Position numbers and translations under genes: made by a program | Part shown: piece after piece, positions 45,042-53,826 of the stretch | How the letters are laid out: the number at the start of each line of letters is the position of its first letter | Position numbering within the stretch: position 1 is the stretch's first letter | Source: Candidatus Electryonea clarkiae | GTDB lineage: Bacteria > Electryoneota > Electryoneia > Electryoneales > Electryoneaceae | Assembly: GCA_030765455.1 (NCBI GenBank) | Contig: JAVCCM010000008.1 | Span: forward strand, 36,925-100,924 | Direction of reading: 5' to 3' | DNA: 64,000 nucleotides | Notes under the pieces: model-generated | The model's database searches: none | What the model saw: the letters and a program-made list of their open reading frames with translations, nothing else | Told to the model about the DNA's origin: nothing

Positions 45042-45085
45042 TTGACAAGCAAGTTATAATATATTATGTTCGATACATGTCGAAC
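45042..45085 (+). promoter_or_regulatory. promoter and inverted-repeat operator overlapping the arsR-type start codon
   Basis: TTGACA (45042-45047) is followed after 17 bases by TATGTT (45065-45070). An inverted repeat GTTCGA-N6-TCGAAC (45068-45085) overlaps the -10 box and the ATG at 45077. Autorepression by the encoded ArsR-type protein is inferred. If this -10 is used the message would be nearly leaderless. Confidence 0.5.
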
Positions 45086-45403
45086 TATCGAAAAGAAGAT
45101 TTGGTTGAATGCGCTGAGATGTTTAATGCGCTTTCACATCCTCACCGGTTGCGGATATTTGTGGATCACCTGAAATACTGCAATGTAAAAGAGGCGGGGG
45201 TAGGGATTAGCCAGGCAAGATCTTATATGCAGGAAATCGCCGAAGAGCTGGGAATCGCCCCATCTACGGTTTCACATCACCTGAAAGAGCTTAGGCAGGC
45301 AGGATTGATAAAAATAGAAAGAAACGGCCAGCGAGTATCATGTTGGGTTGAGAAAGATATCGCTGAAAAACTTTCGGCATTTTTTGTTTTAAAAGATAAT
45401 TGA
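45077..45403 (+). CDS. ArsR-family winged-helix regulator
   Basis: The 108-residue protein contains FNALSHPHRLRIFVDHL, IAEELGIAPSTVSHHLKELRQAGLI and the wing ERNGQRVSCWV, a standard ArsR/SmtB fold. The metal-binding ELCVCDL box of the arsenic and cadmium sensors is not present, so the signal is unknown. Cys54-type residues in KYCNV could serve redox or metal sensing. The target may be itself, the small gene at 45589, or a distant gene. Confidence 0.88.
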   Translation: MSNYRKEDLVECAEMFNALSHPHRLRIFVDHLKYCNVKEAGVGISQARSYMQEIAEELGIAPSTVSHHLKELRQAGLIKIERNGQRVSCWVEKDIAEKLSAFFVLKDN

Positions 45404-45588
45404 TATTTTTTTGTCTTATTTGGTAGAAAGATATCGAAATATATAATTATCGAATCATGAAATATTGATAATAGATTTTCATTTGATAATTCGGAACAAT
45501 CATTTTATTCGAATGATCCCATTTTTCACAGGATAATATTCGAGGGATGGTTGTAGTCAATAGAAAATACGAAATAAGGAGGATCAAT

Positions 45589-45783
45589 ATGAAGAACCAT
45601 GAAGAATGGTCAGCTGAAGTCAGGAAGACCAGCGTGTTGGATGATGGCAAGTTTGATTTTTTCGAAGATGACACGGAAAATGACATATTTTGGTCATCGT
45701 TTAGTCGTGAGATAAAACGGAAGTGTGCCACATGTATTGCTATTTGTGCATCGGTAGTTGTGCTATTGGTGATTTTCTTGTAA
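45589..45783 (+). CDS. 64-residue tail-anchored membrane protein
   Basis: ATG 45589 has AAGGAGG 7 bases upstream, a near-perfect ribosome site; the frame extends upstream to 45547 without one. The protein is acidic (DDGKFDFFEDDTEND) with a basic patch REIKRKCATC and one C-terminal span ICASVVVLLVIFL ending at the last residue. No family was recognised. It is transcribed in the same direction as the ArsR gene, 185 bp downstream. Confidence 0.55.
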   Translation: MKNHEEWSAEVRKTSVLDDGKFDFFEDDTENDIFWSSFSREIKRKCATCIAICASVVVLLVIFL

Positions 45784-45812
45784 ACTCGATCTTCGGCATT
45801 ATCCAAGCCTGA

Positions 45813-46592
45813 TCATAATTTTTCTGCTACAACGGTGAATCCTGAACCTGCGAAATAGGATTCCTGATGTTCCCATGTACTGGGTTGAGCTTTCAGGTTT
45901 TGAGTTTTGAGATTCGGAAACTTATGTACTTTTTTGATTGAGAATCCTGATTCGAGAAGACCATTGAAAATATCGCTCATGTGATGACGGAATTCGATTC
46001 CGCCGTCTTCACGGTGCTCAATTCTTTCAGAAAACGGTTGAGTAAATCGATATGCGTTACTGTCCCACTCAATGAAGCGTAAACCCGGATCTTCATTGGC
46101 AGATGCATAAATTCCACCTTGCCTGATTACCCTTGCGACTTCAGGATATACTTCCCTGACATCAGGGATATAGCACATGAACCCACCTTGCACATAATCG
46201 AAAGATGCATCATCCAGGCGTGAAAGATCTCGCATATCGCCCTGGATAGCGTTAACCTCGTAGCCGTAATGTGCTGCCGCTTTATTGTCGCCCTCAATCA
46301 TTCCATCGGAAAGGTCGAGTACCGTTACACGGGCACCAAGTATCCCAAAAATAGCTGACTGTTGTCCGCCACCCATTGCGAGACAGAGAATATCCTTGTC
46401 TTTGACATCAAGAATTATACTGGGAAGATATTTGAACATTGGCTCTCGGGAAGGATCAAGTTCACCTCGTGCATAGCGTGTAAGAAGATCGATATCAAGA
46501 TCAAGCCAGGGTATTGTATAGCCACAACCTTCCTCAACCTCCTTCTCCCAAAGCTGTTTGTTAGCTCGTGCAACATTATCACGTTCAATCAT
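45813..46592 (-). CDS. class I SAM-dependent methyltransferase
   Basis: This 259-residue enzyme has SAM motif I ILCLAMGGGQQSAIFGILGA and acidic VTVLDLS at the end of strand 2. NAIQGDMRDL and FDYVQGGFMCYIPDV form the later motifs. The start ATG 46592 has AAGGAAG 6 bases before it; the in-frame ATG at 46613 lacks that spacing. Substrate is unknown. Small-molecule methylation is the usual role in this UbiE-like group. It lies downstream of the TldD pair on the same strand. Confidence 0.85.
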   Translation of the reverse strand: MIERDNVARANKQLWEKEVEEGCGYTIPWLDLDIDLLTRYARGELDPSREPMFKYLPSIILDVKDKDILCLAMGGGQQSAIFGILGARVTVLDLSDGMIEGDNKAAAHYGYEVNAIQGDMRDLSRLDDASFDYVQGGFMCYIPDVREVYPEVARVIRQGGIYASANEDPGLRFIEWDSNAYRFTQPFSERIEHREDGGIEFRHHMSDIFNGLLESGFSIKKVHKFPNLKTQNLKAQPSTWEHQESYFAGSGFTVVAEKL

Positions 46593-46734
46593 ATAAACTT
46601 CCTTCACCATCAACTACATTTGTCATATATGGTTTGTCTCTCAAGTAGATTATGCTCCTCAATAGATGTCAGAAAACCACCGAAAATTATCGTTGAAACG
46701 GCTAATAGCCAAAAGAGCACGGATTTCTTGAATA

Positions 46735-48477
46735 CTACTTCCCTTCAAACATCGGATTGGCGCTCAAAGGTAATGGGTCGCGCATTTCGACGCTCTTAAA
46801 TCCCATTTCTTCTACCAGGATTGAAGGTGTGATAATAGCAATCGGATAACCGAATTCAGAATACCCGGTCGGTTGCATCAGGTTGAAGACTTTTTCATCT
46901 TTACCCATTGCCACAATATCACGCAGAGATCGTACTGAGACTTCATCCGGGATTAAACCCCGAACAAGTTCCATCCGTCCATCGTTGGCGTACACCTTGT
47001 ACATAATTAATGGAGCAGTCATCAATTCAGGCATATCCTGGCTGACATCCGACCACATGTAAGGATTAGAAACCGATGGGTCATCCAACTGCTTTACCAG
47101 GAGACCGTATTCATTTCCGAACTCTTTGGCAAGTTTTTGCAATCTCTTGACCATTTTTTTCATCGGCTGTGGTTTGTCGGGTTTTATAAATAGATTCGTC
47201 ACAGTTGGTATAGTCATCTGGTTCTGGACTGTAAGAGCATGTCCGTTGGATTTGCGGATTTTCTTGCAAGGCAGTCGGCTCATTGGTAAATCAACCAGCC
47301 ATCCATCTTTGACAAGGGTTATTGTTTCGCTTTTAACTCCTTCATCATCAACGATTTTGTATCCGGCGAGGTTAATTTCATTATAACTTTCCTTCCCCGG
47401 TTCATCGGTAACTGTTACAAACTCTGGCATTACCCGCCGGTTTAATCGCCGGGCGAGTTTGCCGTCAGGCAGGTATTGCTGCATCCAGTCTTCTGCGGTT
47501 ACTAATCCTCTTGCCGGGCTTAACTGTTTCACAAAAAGCTGTGAGATAAACTGTGCAGCCGCAAAATCTGTGAATAATACAGGTCCGGAATATTCATCAA
47601 TTGCAGGAGAAGATGCCGTTTCTTCAAGCTCCTTGACCATTGTATCTATATCACTTAACATGATATCATCGGTAGCCGGAATATCTTCATTAACAGTAGT
47701 ATATTTCAGGAATCCTGTAAGACGCTGTCCGTCATCCGCTTGTACGGTGGCTGAAATAACGAATTGGTGAATGAGAACTGCCTTAAGGTGTTTTGAACCT
47801 TCGGAGTTCAGGTAACGCTTATTCGCTGCAATAACATTGCATGTCACTTTCCAATCCTGCAATGCTGACGCTTCTTTTAGTGCTCCAGCCGCTGTACGGA
47901 CTTTACTCTCCCAATTCGGAAGGTCTGTTTTAAGTGATGCCGGTTTATCCAAATGAACAGAACTTTCCACTGCGGCAAAATCCGGTATATCTTCCTTACC
48001 GGGATGAGATTTAAGGTAAGCTTCTTTTCTTGCAAGGTTTTCCAACGCTTTCTTGTAAGCTTTATCAGTATTGAGCCAGAGCTGATGCCGTATGCTTTGA
48101 TAATCGTTCTCATCGACGACTGGCTTGCGCATGTTGAAAACATCTCCCCATGAGCCGACAAAATTACTGTTATCCAAATCAGGGCTGCCGACTCGCAGGT
48201 CAATGTATAAAAACCTCTTACGGTTTGTGTTGATATTGACAATAGAACTGTATCGAGCCTGTATTGTTGCAGTCTCATTATCCTGGATTCGATAACTCAA
48301 GAAATAAGGAGTATGCATATCCTCAATCTTCAATCGGTTTATCGATCGGTCAAGTTCATTCTTCATCGCATCGAAGACCGGATCATTTGATTCCTGGCAG
48401 AATCCGGCTGGTATTAAGGTTGCTAAAATCAGATATTTTAAAAAAATTCGTGTAATCGTTTTCACTGTTCTCTCCAT
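46735..48477 (-). CDS. exported TldD/TldE-family protein lacking the zinc motif
   Basis: The 580-residue protein has a signal peptide (residues about 10-27, ending GFCQE). It follows the TldD layout of its neighbour: YIDLRVGSPDLDNSNF near 95, GPVLFTDFAAAQFISQLF near 300 and KLARRLNRRVMPEFVTVTDE. Where the active neighbour has HEIFGHRLEGH, this one has no His pair, so it cannot hold zinc in the same way. In the classical TldD/TldE pair one subunit is likewise inactive, so it may be the regulatory partner. The gap to the active gene is 91 bp. Confidence 0.8.
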   Translation of the reverse strand: MERTVKTITRIFLKYLILATLIPAGFCQESNDPVFDAMKNELDRSINRLKIEDMHTPYFLSYRIQDNETATIQARYSSIVNINTNRKRFLYIDLRVGSPDLDNSNFVGSWGDVFNMRKPVVDENDYQSIRHQLWLNTDKAYKKALENLARKEAYLKSHPGKEDIPDFAAVESSVHLDKPASLKTDLPNWESKVRTAAGALKEASALQDWKVTCNVIAANKRYLNSEGSKHLKAVLIHQFVISATVQADDGQRLTGFLKYTTVNEDIPATDDIMLSDIDTMVKELEETASSPAIDEYSGPVLFTDFAAAQFISQLFVKQLSPARGLVTAEDWMQQYLPDGKLARRLNRRVMPEFVTVTDEPGKESYNEINLAGYKIVDDEGVKSETITLVKDGWLVDLPMSRLPCKKIRKSNGHALTVQNQMTIPTVTNLFIKPDKPQPMKKMVKRLQKLAKEFGNEYGLLVKQLDDPSVSNPYMWSDVSQDMPELMTAPLIMYKVYANDGRMELVRGLIPDEVSVRSLRDIVAMGKDEKVFNLMQPTGYSEFGYPIAIITPSILVEEMGFKSVEMRDPLPLSANPMFEGK

Positions 48478-48568
48478 TGTTCGTGTGAATACAACAGATT
48501 TCTCTTATCAAACACTGTCAGAAATATTTTCAGCAGATATCCATAACTATTTTGTAGGATATTTCAAA

Positions 48569-50269
48569 CTACTTTTTGTCATGACCCGGGTGAGGAAGGA
48601 TTGGAGGTTTTTCCTGTCCCTTCCGCACTTTTTCCACTTCAATTTCAGACACAAGAATACTGGGTGAAATAGCACTTACGGGAACCATACCCGATTCGGC
48701 GCCACAGGTACCGTTAAAAACGGCATCATCATCCGCAGTCATCAAGATTTTACTGAAACTGGTTAATGGTGTCCCAACTATGTCAACGCCGCGAACAACC
48801 TCGTCAGGGCTGCCATCTGCATATACCCTGGTTACGAGCAGAGGTTTTACCTTGAATGCTTGCGGACCACGGCGTCCTGTCATGGTGAATCCGCCGGAAA
48901 TATCATTGAAAATCAGACCGTAAGGCTTCTCCTGTCTTTTTATTTCTTCAATCAACATTTCTCTTAGACGATCAAATGAAACTGCCGTGTCAGACTGGAC
49001 TATTGTATTTCCCATTCTCGCTACGGTTGCTCTTCCGAATTGTCGCCGTGCATGACCATTGCTCTCCGGGAAGTTCTCAATGGGAGAACGGGTTGTCAGG
49101 AAGTTCTTTAACACCCCCTTCTCGACAACCGTGATTCGACGTGACCGTACTCCCTCATCATCAAATTTGTAAGCCCCTCTCAGGTCAACTCCTTTGAACT
49201 GAGTAATTGTAGGATCATCATAGACATTTATAATAACCGGCAGGATTTCCTCACCTAACATCTTGGTGAATGTTTGCCCTTCACTCTCACTCTTCTGACG
49301 ATGCCCTTCCAGCCGGTGACCAAAGATTTCATGGAAGAATACACCGCTGGCACGATTGCGCAGGATTGCCGGACCTATGTATGGATTCACAACCGGAGCG
49401 CCTATCAACGACTCAAGTTCTTCCACAAGTCTTTCAGCGGTTGCCATAATTTCCGCTTCTTCAGGAAGGTTATTCATTGATGCTGCAGCCCATGTCTCAT
49501 AACGGCTTAATTCCATCCCGTCTTCAGCCATACCATTAATATTCAAGATGAATCGAATGTACCGGTTTGAGTGTTTTAACCTGCTGCCCTCGCTGTTTAC
49601 CATGAATGTCGTCTCTTCCGTCACTGCGAAACTGGCACTGGATTTAATGACAAAAGGATAACCGGAAAAGTATGTGCCGACTTTTTTCAAGATCGACTGC
49701 CAGTGCGCGGTATCTACAACTGCGTACTCGAAATCCTCTGAATATTGCTGAGGTTCGGCAGCGGAGAAATCATTGGAAAGATCCTCTTCTTCGACTTTAA
49801 CCTGTCGGTTCGCTAAAACCTTGGTATATCGTTCCAGTCCTTTGCGGAACTTGTACTCGGTTTCGTTCCATAAAGCGGCTCGAATAGCATCTTCATCGGC
49901 GTCAAGAGGAAAATCAACAATACGCCTTGCTGAATAATTATCTCGCCAGTTACCCCCGCGTATCTCGTGGGTGTTGTCTAATTCAACACTGCCTAAACGA
50001 AGATCAACGTCCAGGTAACGTCTGACGGAGGAATTAGGTGCTTCCAAACCCCCATTCTTAACTGCAATATTAAGTTTTCGCTGATCAGTTACAGCATACT
50101 GGAGATAATAAAGCGGAAATTCAGCAGCATTTTCCAGGTTACTGACAGAGCGGTCCAACTCCTGCTGCATTACATTCAGAAGATCCATCTGCACCGGTTC
50201 TCCTGAGTAAATTCCCTGTGCAGAAAGCAACAAGCAGACGACCGGGACCAGAATTGATAACCTATTCAT
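48569..50269 (-). CDS. exported TldD-family zinc metalloprotease
   Basis: This is a 566-residue protein with a signal peptide (residues 1-22, ending YSGE). The metal site HEIFGHRLEGH (His313, Glu314, His318, Glu321, His323) is complete and preceded by ASGVFF. VDLRGAYKFDDEGVRSRRIT and GHARRQFGRATVARMGNTIV are conserved family blocks. The C-terminal part reads MVPVSAISPSILVSEIEVEK. Known TldD/TldE heterodimers are cytosolic and cut unfolded peptides in a closed chamber; here both partners carry export signals and so would act outside the cytoplasm. It is the first gene of the pair. Confidence 0.85.
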   Translation of the reverse strand: MNRLSILVPVVCLLLSAQGIYSGEPVQMDLLNVMQQELDRSVSNLENAAEFPLYYLQYAVTDQRKLNIAVKNGGLEAPNSSVRRYLDVDLRLGSVELDNTHEIRGGNWRDNYSARRIVDFPLDADEDAIRAALWNETEYKFRKGLERYTKVLANRQVKVEEEDLSNDFSAAEPQQYSEDFEYAVVDTAHWQSILKKVGTYFSGYPFVIKSSASFAVTEETTFMVNSEGSRLKHSNRYIRFILNINGMAEDGMELSRYETWAAASMNNLPEEAEIMATAERLVEELESLIGAPVVNPYIGPAILRNRASGVFFHEIFGHRLEGHRQKSESEGQTFTKMLGEEILPVIINVYDDPTITQFKGVDLRGAYKFDDEGVRSRRITVVEKGVLKNFLTTRSPIENFPESNGHARRQFGRATVARMGNTIVQSDTAVSFDRLREMLIEEIKRQEKPYGLIFNDISGGFTMTGRRGPQAFKVKPLLVTRVYADGSPDEVVRGVDIVGTPLTSFSKILMTADDDAVFNGTCGAESGMVPVSAISPSILVSEIEVEKVRKGQEKPPILPHPGHDKK

Positions 50270-50582
50270 CTATCCTCCCTATAGGTGACAACAAAACGGA
50301 TTAATCCGTTATGAAATGTAGTATATCTATTTTATGAATATCTTTCTCGATTTATTTCTCAATCCACCCGAAGAATGAACGCACCATGTAATCTTATACC
50401 GTATTCAGCATTCGGAGAAGGAAGTTTTCCATCCTGCAAATATTGTGCAGCATGAATAGAATGCAAACTTTCCTCATTTTTACACAAGATATGTTGTCAT
50501 CCATTTATATACAAGATATATTGCTCTCTGCCAGTAAAAAAACACAAACCGTCTATTCCATTTTAAAACAGGGAGGTGATAA
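50270..50582. other. divergent intergenic region with direct repeat
   Basis: No gene is seen in 313 bases between the TldD pair and the mscS gene, which point away from each other. Two copies of ACAAGATATRTTG (50484-50496 and 50511-50523) are spaced by 27 bp, which might be a regulator site upstream of the mscS promoter. Confidence 0.4.
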
Positions 50583-51437
50583 ATGAAAGAATCACTACAA
50601 AACATAGATTTGCAGCTAATGTATAATAAGGCGTTCGAGTTAGCGGCGATTTACATACCCAATCTATTCTTTACGCTGATAGTTCTTTTTGTGGGTATTT
50701 TTGTCATCCGGATACTAAACCGTATTGTGCATAAAGCTATGACAATTAAGAATCTGGATGAATCTCTTGAGAAGTTTGTTGCCAGCCTTATATCCATTTC
50801 GTTAAAAATAATATTGTTGATTACCGTTGCCTCAATGCTTGGCATCCAGATGACATCTTTTGTTGCTTTACTGGGTGCAGCAGGTCTTGCGGTAGGTCTG
50901 GCATTGCAGGGGAGCCTGTCCAATTTCGCTGGCGGCATCTTGATTTTGCTTTTCAAGCCATTTAAGGTGGGCGATTTTATCGAGGCACAGGGGCAGCTTG
51001 GAGTAGTCAAGGAAATACAGATATTCAATACAATCCTGACAACAGTTGATAATAAGGTCATATTCATTCCCAACAGTGATCTATCAAATGGGCAGATTAT
51101 AAATTATTCAGCCGAAGCGACAAGAAGAGTAGATTTTACTTTCGGTATTGGATACAACGATGACCTCGAGAAAGCGCGCAATATAATCTTTGGATTGATA
51201 AAAGACGATTCTCGCATCCAACAGGATCCTGAGCCTGTAGTAATGCTGGCTGAGTTAGCTGATAGTTCAGTCAATCTTGCTGTGAGAGTGTGGTGCAAAA
51301 CCGAGGATTACTGGGCGATTTTCTTTGACATGAATGAGAACGTCAAGCTGGCTTTTGATAAGGAAGGCATCAGCATACCATTTCCTCAACGTGATGTGCA
51401 TCTTTATCAACACTCATTAGATTCAGGAAAGGTTTAA
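50583..51437 (+). CDS. mscS: small-conductance mechanosensitive channel, MscS family
   Basis: The 284-residue channel releases solutes on osmotic down-shock. Three spans are followed by the pore and beta domain: ALLGAAGLAVGLALQGSLSNFAGGILILLFKPFKVGDFIE, read here as TM3 with its Gly/Ala packing, then VFIPNSDLSNG-like IFIPNSDLSNGQIINYSA and RVDFTFGIGYNDDLEKA. A GGGAGGTGATAA site precedes the ATG. The next gene begins 3 bp later. Confidence 0.93.
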   Translation: MKESLQNIDLQLMYNKAFELAAIYIPNLFFTLIVLFVGIFVIRILNRIVHKAMTIKNLDESLEKFVASLISISLKIILLITVASMLGIQMTSFVALLGAAGLAVGLALQGSLSNFAGGILILLFKPFKVGDFIEAQGQLGVVKEIQIFNTILTTVDNKVIFIPNSDLSNGQIINYSAEATRRVDFTFGIGYNDDLEKARNIIFGLIKDDSRIQQDPEPVVMLAELADSSVNLAVRVWCKTEDYWAIFFDMNENVKLAFDKEGISIPFPQRDVHLYQHSLDSGKV

Positions 51438-51440
51438 AAA

Positions 51441-52334
51441 ATGAAATCGCATCAATTATTCTTTCTAAGTTTTCTGATTCCATTTGTGTCATTCTCGCAG
51501 GAAAACAAAAATCCCGAGGGCTGGCAAGTGTCTGCTGATGCTAACCTGTCAAATACTCAAAGTGTCTATTCCGACAGTTGGGATGGCAATGAGAGTGGAT
51601 CAATCGCCTGGACCTCCGCATTAAATGGAGTAGCTGAAAAACAACTGTCAAAGGTAATGAATTCGCGTAACACGCTCAAACTCGAGTATGGTCAAATCCA
51701 GACACAGGACAGGACAGAAAATATCTGGTCAGGTCCGCAAAAATCATCTGACAATATCGATTTTGAGTCGTTATTTCGACTGACCTTCGATAGCTGGGCT
51801 GATCCCTATATCTCGGGACGATTCCAGAGCCTGTTCACTGACGAAAGAAATGACCCCCTCGAGTTTGTTAATCCAATGACATTAACCGAGAGCGCAGGGA
51901 TTTCCCGTACAATTCTAAAGAATGAAAAACAGGAGTTGATCTCAAGGATTGGTCTGGGTATCAGGCAAAGGATGGACCGGTTTCATCTTTCTGATCCGGC
52001 AACCGGTGCAACAGAAAGTAAAACTATATCGGACGCCGGGGTAGAATGGATTTCAGAACTTAAAACTCCAATCCTGAGTGACAGGATACATGTTATAACA
52101 AAATTGCTGGTATTCCAGGCACTTCATAATTCAGAAACAAAAGACCTGGAAGGATTGCCAAACGAAAACTACTGGCAGACTACAGATTTTGATCTTGAAA
52201 CGATTTTCACCGCCAATATAACACAGCTCATAATGGTCAACCTTAATATGCGCTGGTTATATGATAAAGAAATTGACTTGCGGGGAAGGTTTAAAGAAGT
52301 ACTTTCGTTAGGTTTGACTTTTAAGATTCTTTGA
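51441..52334 (+). CDS. DUF3078-like predicted outer-membrane beta-barrel protein
   Basis: This 297-residue protein has a signal peptide (residues 1-19, ending SFSQ). The mature part has ADANLSNTQSVYSDSWDGNE near the start, then long alternating strands rich in aromatic residues (NTLKLEYGQIQT, LFRLTFDSWADPYISGRF, GIGIRQRM-like GLGIRQRMD), ending in the terminal strand LSLGLTFKIL. That matches small beta-barrels such as DUF3078. It is coupled to mscS (3-bp gap), hinting at a joint role in envelope stress. Confidence 0.65.
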   Translation: MKSHQLFFLSFLIPFVSFSQENKNPEGWQVSADANLSNTQSVYSDSWDGNESGSIAWTSALNGVAEKQLSKVMNSRNTLKLEYGQIQTQDRTENIWSGPQKSSDNIDFESLFRLTFDSWADPYISGRFQSLFTDERNDPLEFVNPMTLTESAGISRTILKNEKQELISRIGLGIRQRMDRFHLSDPATGATESKTISDAGVEWISELKTPILSDRIHVITKLLVFQALHNSETKDLEGLPNENYWQTTDFDLETIFTANITQLIMVNLNMRWLYDKEIDLRGRFKEVLSLGLTFKIL

Positions 52335-52398
52335 TTTACATATCGGTACATTCCGAATTTAGAGGTTTATGGCATCTCTTGAAAATTATGTCTATTGT

Positions 52399-52610
52399 GG
52401 GTGCCCTGGACAGCTTGATGTCCAGGTTTATCAATAAATTCCGTATTGAATACATTGGACAATATTATCGAAACCACTATATACCGGTTTGGTATAGTAT
52501 AGAGTGACATTCATTTAGACAAATATTCCTTGAATTATATTTGTGTTTAATGATATTGCGCGTATCAAAATCGTGATCATTTCCAGGACATCAAGCTGTC
52601 CTGGGCACCC
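52399..52610. mobile_element. 212-bp element with palindromic terminal inverted repeats (MITE-like)
   Basis: The ends GGGTGCCCTGGACAGCTTGA (52399) and its counterpart ending at 52610 form 28-bp inverted repeats with two differences. Each end is itself a palindrome: CCTGGACA-N6-TGTCCAGG on the left and CCAGGACA-N6-TGTCCTGG on the right. The two differences are paired, so each palindrome is kept. No ORF lies inside. A non-autonomous transposable element or a structured repeat is the best reading. Confidence 0.6.
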
Positions 52611-52694
52611 CAAATCAAACGAACTTTACAATTAGGAGGTACTATAGGTTGCTGATTTCAGTAATATTACGCATGATAATTACCTATTATCTCT

Positions 52695-52898
52695 CTACCT
52701 GCAGCCGTTTTCCTTTGCTTTTTTTCTTTTTGCTTCGATAATCCTGGAACGATTGTCCGTCATCTGTACGATTGCATCTCTCGCTTCTTTTTTCTCTTCC
52801 GGTGACAGTGGGGAAATAATAAGAGTCTTCTTATTACATTTAAGGAAAACAACAATAAGGATGGTTGCGACAACAATTGTAACACTATAATATATCAT
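52695..52898 (-). CDS. small single-span membrane protein
   Basis: The 67-residue protein has one N-terminal span (IYYSVTIVVATILIVVFL) and a charged tail with SPEEKKEARDAIVQM and EAKRKKAKENG. Its ATG overlaps the stop of the gene at 52895-53092 (ATGA), which supports both as a coupled pair. No family and no strong ribosome site were seen. Confidence 0.45.
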   Translation of the reverse strand: MIYYSVTIVVATILIVVFLKCNKKTLIISPLSPEEKKEARDAIVQMTDNRSRIIEAKRKKAKENGCR

Positions 52899-53092
52899 AA
52901 TTTTACTATTACGTAATAGAATCTCTCGATTGTAAGTTCATTAAATTTCAGGGTGAGTGTGCCCCTGACAGCTAGAGGTCCGGGAACTGATTGTCCCATT
53001 GATACCCTGCTGAGCCATGACAGGTCGAGATAGACAAACATTACTATTAACAGAACAACCATGGCAATAAGAGCATAAAAGAGAGGCGGCAT
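52895..53092 (-). CDS. small single-span membrane protein
   Basis: This is a 65-residue protein with an N-terminal span (LFYALIAMVVLLIVMFVYL) and a short beta-like tail including LAVRGTLTLKFNELTI. It is coupled to the following gene by a 4-bp overlap. The ribosome site is weak. The function is unknown. Confidence 0.45.
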   Translation of the reverse strand: MPPLFYALIAMVVLLIVMFVYLDLSWLSRVSMGQSVPGPLAVRGTLTLKFNELTIERFYYVIVKL

Positions 53093-53110
53093 TTTTTTAC
53101 ACTCATCGGC

Positions 53111-53335
53111 TAATATTTAGAAAAACATAGGATTTCATGAAAGTCTTACATCGTCAAGAAATCAAGAATCATGGAAATACCTGGTCTTTCGGCGAAAAAA
53201 AGAAAAACCACAAAGATCGCAGAGAATCCACAAAGGACACAAAGAAATACTTAGCGAACATTATGCATACTTTGTGTTCTCAGCGGTAAAAAAAAATCAG
53301 GGTTCCTGATAAATGTTCTGCATTACAGAGAAACC
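53111..53335. repeat. dispersed repeat with inner inverted repeat, copy 2
   Basis: This is the diverged second copy of the element at 24524-24735. accacaaagatcgcagagaa and the closing ttctcagcggt form the inner arms; the right arm has accumulated changes. Shared outer parts include catcgtcaagaaat and ttctgcatta. No gene is present. Confidence 0.75.
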
Positions 53336-53367
53336 AAAGAGTATCCTTGTCTATACCTTAATAATTA

Positions 53368-53826
53368 TCAAGAAACAAAATAAGATTTCGCAACCAGTAT
53401 CAACAGAAATAGAGATCCATAAAAGGGAAGTGTAGCCGGTGATTTGACCGCATGAAAGATTGTCAAACCTACTCTATGGAAATAATTTGTATTTAATGTA
53501 ATATCATATATCCTGATTGCATCAAGGTTCTTATTATTAATATTATTTACCAGCCTGTTATAACTTTTTCTGAAATCACTTTCGAGGGCTAAATAATATG
53601 AATCAAGAAAGTAAAACAAAAACAAAGGAATATATGACAAATGTATTAAGGCAGGAATTCTTTTCGTAATCGAGAATAATAATATCACCGACAATAATAC
53701 GATGCACCAGAGTTTGCATTTGGTCGAACTATCTGCGATTCTCTTAATAATTGATTGATAAATATCGAGATGTTTAATAATTGACGGATTATTTGCAATT
53801 ACTTTTACATCATCATCATCAAACAT
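53368..53826 (-). CDS. 152-residue membrane protein of unknown function
   Basis: AGGAG lies 7 bases before ATG 53826. A cytosolic start with IIKHLDIYQSIIKRIADSSTKCKLW leads into two close spans (LWCIVLLSVILLFSI, ALIHLSYIPLFLFYFLD), the motif LDSYYLALESDFRKSYNRL, and a last span near 130-150. This arrangement resembles a broad family of small membrane proteins that I recall near phage-defence and effector genes, but I cannot name it with confidence. It is immediately left of the tRNA-Phe island. Confidence 0.6.
   Translation of the reverse strand: MFDDDDVKVIANNPSIIKHLDIYQSIIKRIADSSTKCKLWCIVLLSVILLFSITKRIPALIHLSYIPLFLFYFLDSYYLALESDFRKSYNRLVNNINNKNLDAIRIYDITLNTNYFHRVGLTIFHAVKSPATLPFYGSLFLLILVAKSYFVS

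Noticed and set aside
46610..46720. 36-codon reverse ORF (GTG start) with a membrane-like segment VLFWLLAVSTIIFGGFL between the TldD pair and the methyltransferase
   Set aside because: It has no clear ribosome site at the right distance. A small real gene remains possible but cannot be supported.
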